The notes beneath the pieces are model-generated. The model did no database searches, was not told the origin of the DNA, and was given only the letters and a program-made list of their open reading frames with translations. DNA of 64,000 bases from positions 1-64,000 of the forward strand of contig JAPYMA010001129.1 in NCBI GenBank assembly GCA_035041965.1, given 5' to 3'. This DNA comes from Anisakis pegreffii. Lineage: Eukaryota > Nematoda > Chromadorea > Rhabditida > Anisakidae. Shown in pieces: positions 61,426 to 64,000 of this stretch (position 1 is the stretch's first letter; each line of letters opens with the position of its first letter). A program made the position numbers and the translations under genes.

Positions 61426-64000
61426 GACTAAAATTGCATCGCTGTCGAATTATTTGCATGTGGACGAGCTGGATTATTCATAGTGATCTTACTAAATAAG
61501 TTGTCGAACCGAATCGTAACAAAGCAATATGTGTGCACAAATTTAACAAACTGTAGTTTATTATCATTTTATCATGTCATATTATTCTATTCAAGCATTC
61601 ATTTCCGTGTAGCTACAAAACAACTAACTCTTTCAGATGAAATGTCTTTCTTCGCTAAATATGTATAGATGAACGAATGTTCAAAATGGAGAATAAATGT
61701 AACAAAACAACAACAACCACGATTGAAACAACAACAACAACAATAAGCTATGTGTATTATATCTCGATTTCACTGTTTGAAAAATAAATTCATTCGAAAG
61801 TATTGTTTAAGTTAAGAGACATAGACGCAGTTCTGTGTTCCGTTGATGTATATAGTGTTGAATAGGATAAGTAAGATACTCGCCAAATGCAGTCTTGTCA
61901 ATTGAAATGTCTTTCACGTTATTATTGTTGTCATTATTATTACCGTATTATTATCGCTGACAGCTATTCTAATTTTTTAATCATTGCTCTATGTGATCAT
62001 TGCTGTTATTGTTCTTTTTATCATTGTTATTATAATAATTATTATGGCTTTTATTGCATGCCAAGATGATCGTTATTAACTTAATCATTACTTCATTTCG
62101 TTATCGTTAGTGGCGTTCAAGATATGATTATGAGTCGTATCGTCACGCTATTCATAGTTGTTAATGTTTTATCAATCGTCACTTTGAATTAAGGGTCGAT
62201 CCTTTGACTTTTGCTCTGATGGTAACCATCTTGTTTATGCCTGATCAATTTCCTGTCAATTTGGTTATTTCCTTTCGAAATACCTCGTCGAGCTGGTTGA
62301 CCGCAAGCCGTGCACACTCGTCTAACACTTCCCCTTCGAATTGCTCGTCGCACACTTCCTTATTCATTTTATTGTCCAGCAAGCACTCATTAAACATAAC
62401 TTACTGCTTCATCCCAAAAGATATGCAGTGCATAACTTATTGCTTCAGAAAGTGTGCAGTCCACTAACAGTTGCTAGTTGAACGAATAAGGAAGCATTTA
62501 TAAAGTCCGATAAAAGAACACTGAAAGACTAATATAATAGCTAATCCAATTTGAATAAACAAAGAAAAAAGACGACCTAAATACTGGTTGACAAATGACA
62601 TCATAGAAGATACATTGACGAGTGGTAAAATATAGTATTAATCAAAGATGTATCAAGCAATTCATTCTTGTGAATGCACATTGTTGAATAATGATCACAA
62701 CTAGAGCGTAAATAAACTTGAATCATAAGATGTGTATTGAGATAGTTAGATGTATAATGCTTTATGCATGAATTTTGGTCCTCAGTTGGGTTTTTTTTTT
62801 TTCATTTTAATCAAGCATTTCTTCCATAAATTTTATTGCTCAGTGCTTCATGTTATTTCATTTGCATTTGCTGCTGCATCATGATTCTTGTTTGCATCAG
62901 CGAGATGGAAAGAAGATATAAAGATTGTAGCGGAATAGGTGAGTGAATGGGCGAATGTATAAATATGTGTATAAGTGAATTCATTCTACTTAGAATTAAA
63001 TTCTACGAGCTTAAGACTCCTTCTGTTCGTTTGTCATTCACATCCGTTCATTATTGGTTGATGCTTTTACTTTTTTTTCCGGGGAAGAAAACTGTCCGGT
63101 TTCTCCCACTAATTATCTTTCATCTTTGAGGAGAACTAATCCATTGAAGTTGTGTCGATTCGTCAACGATTGTAATACGAACGAACAAAAATGCGCATTT
63201 GACTGACTGACTGACTGATCGAATTTTTAGCGTCGGAACTGGATTGAGCTCAAGCTTACGTTCAGCCCTACATTAATACTTGGACTCTGGGTTACGCTTC
63301 TTTTACACGCTTATGGTTAAGTGCAAGTTCCGCAACATTCATCTATTCAGTTATATTTGATCAAAAGTTTCAACTTTCAAGATGCCCAATGAGCGAATGA
63401 TTCCAGAAAAATATCGCTGATTACAATTAGTATTGCTGGAAGCTTAACTAAACCAGTGAACAGTCAGCCGCAGCAATTTAGTAAGTTATGAAAATGATCA
63501 GTCAGTCAAGCTATTAATTGTCAGCATAATAACAACAGCAATAATAGTGGTAATTGATGACAATAATCTTTCACTTTCACTTTCAGCTCATCAATATCAC
63601 TCGATCTTATCCGTTGTTTATTCATTTGTCAGATTCATTTCGATAATTATTATCAGTTTATTATATTCCGTTATCATCATTATCGTAGTGTTATGACTAC
63701 AGCTGAATACATTACAGGCAACAAATGTAAATGAATTTTAAATGTAGCATTTTGTTGGTCAGTTTGCGTGATATTCATTCTACAATAAATCTAGTACATA
63801 TACCTACAAACAAACACGAATAGAGATTGCTTGAGTGGATATTGTATTGTATATGTGCATATTGCACATACGAAGAGCACTGATGTAGGATATAGTATAT
63901 AGTATAGAAAAAATTTGATGGGAATTCATGAATATAATCGTCATACTTTGATGCTTATGTTCATAACCGTGCGTTGTTCGTTCAGGTGTTCATTTACTCA
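61426..64000. other. Right-edge intergenic DNA, no gene seen
   Basis: AT-rich, with short tetranucleotide runs (GACT near 63200). Nothing conserved in either strand that I can recognise. Confidence 0.45.

Overview
The window is eukaryotic nuclear DNA: AT-rich, intron-dense, with long AT and trinucleotide simple repeats between genes. Short exons, many acceptors of the TTTCAG type and the gene set together suggest a nematode. This is an inference from sequence style; no rRNA or mitochondrial marker is present to fix the species.

Layout. (1) 170-1151, minus strand: the first three coding exons of PCYT2 (CTP:phosphoethanolamine cytidylyltransferase), running off the left edge. (2) 1905-4078: a 136/135-bp tandem satellite of about 16 copies just upstream of PCYT2. 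(3) 4079-15342: gene-poor, with inverted repeats, dispersed repeats, GC-rich patches, a long AT tract and a CTG tract. (4) 15343-38341, plus strand: a very large gene of about 61 coding exons (about 3,730 residues) that I recognise end to end as WDFY3/ALFY/Blue cheese, the BEACH-WD40-FYVE selective-autophagy scaffold. (5) 41659-43469, minus strand: a six-exon gene for a 267-residue, highly charged, disordered protein I do not recognise. (6) 44948-46914, plus: ILRUN (C6orf106-like, UBA-like plus NBR1-type four-tryptophan domain), head-to-head with gene 5; a perfect foldback element lies between them. (7) 49004/49236-52707, plus: SERAC1-like alpha/beta hydrolase. (8) 57668-61425, plus: a secreted or membrane-tethered protein with a mucin-like N-terminal half and a C-terminal cystine knot resembling noggin (and the related trunk/PTTH fold). 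(9) 61426-64000: no gene seen.

Functionally, WDFY3 and ILRUN both relate to selective autophagy or NBR1-type domains, and PCYT2 and SERAC1 both concern phospholipid metabolism. I see no operon-like spacing, so I do not claim co-regulation. The most interesting items are the noggin-like ligand gene, the frequent AAG/GAG 3' splice sites across several genes, a GC-AG intron in WDFY3, the satellite with A7/A8 unit variants, and several perfect inverted-repeat elements.

Exon borders were placed by eye, using conserved protein family alignment recalled from knowledge, GT/AG positions and reading-phase continuity. Phases agree across all listed junctions except where stated.
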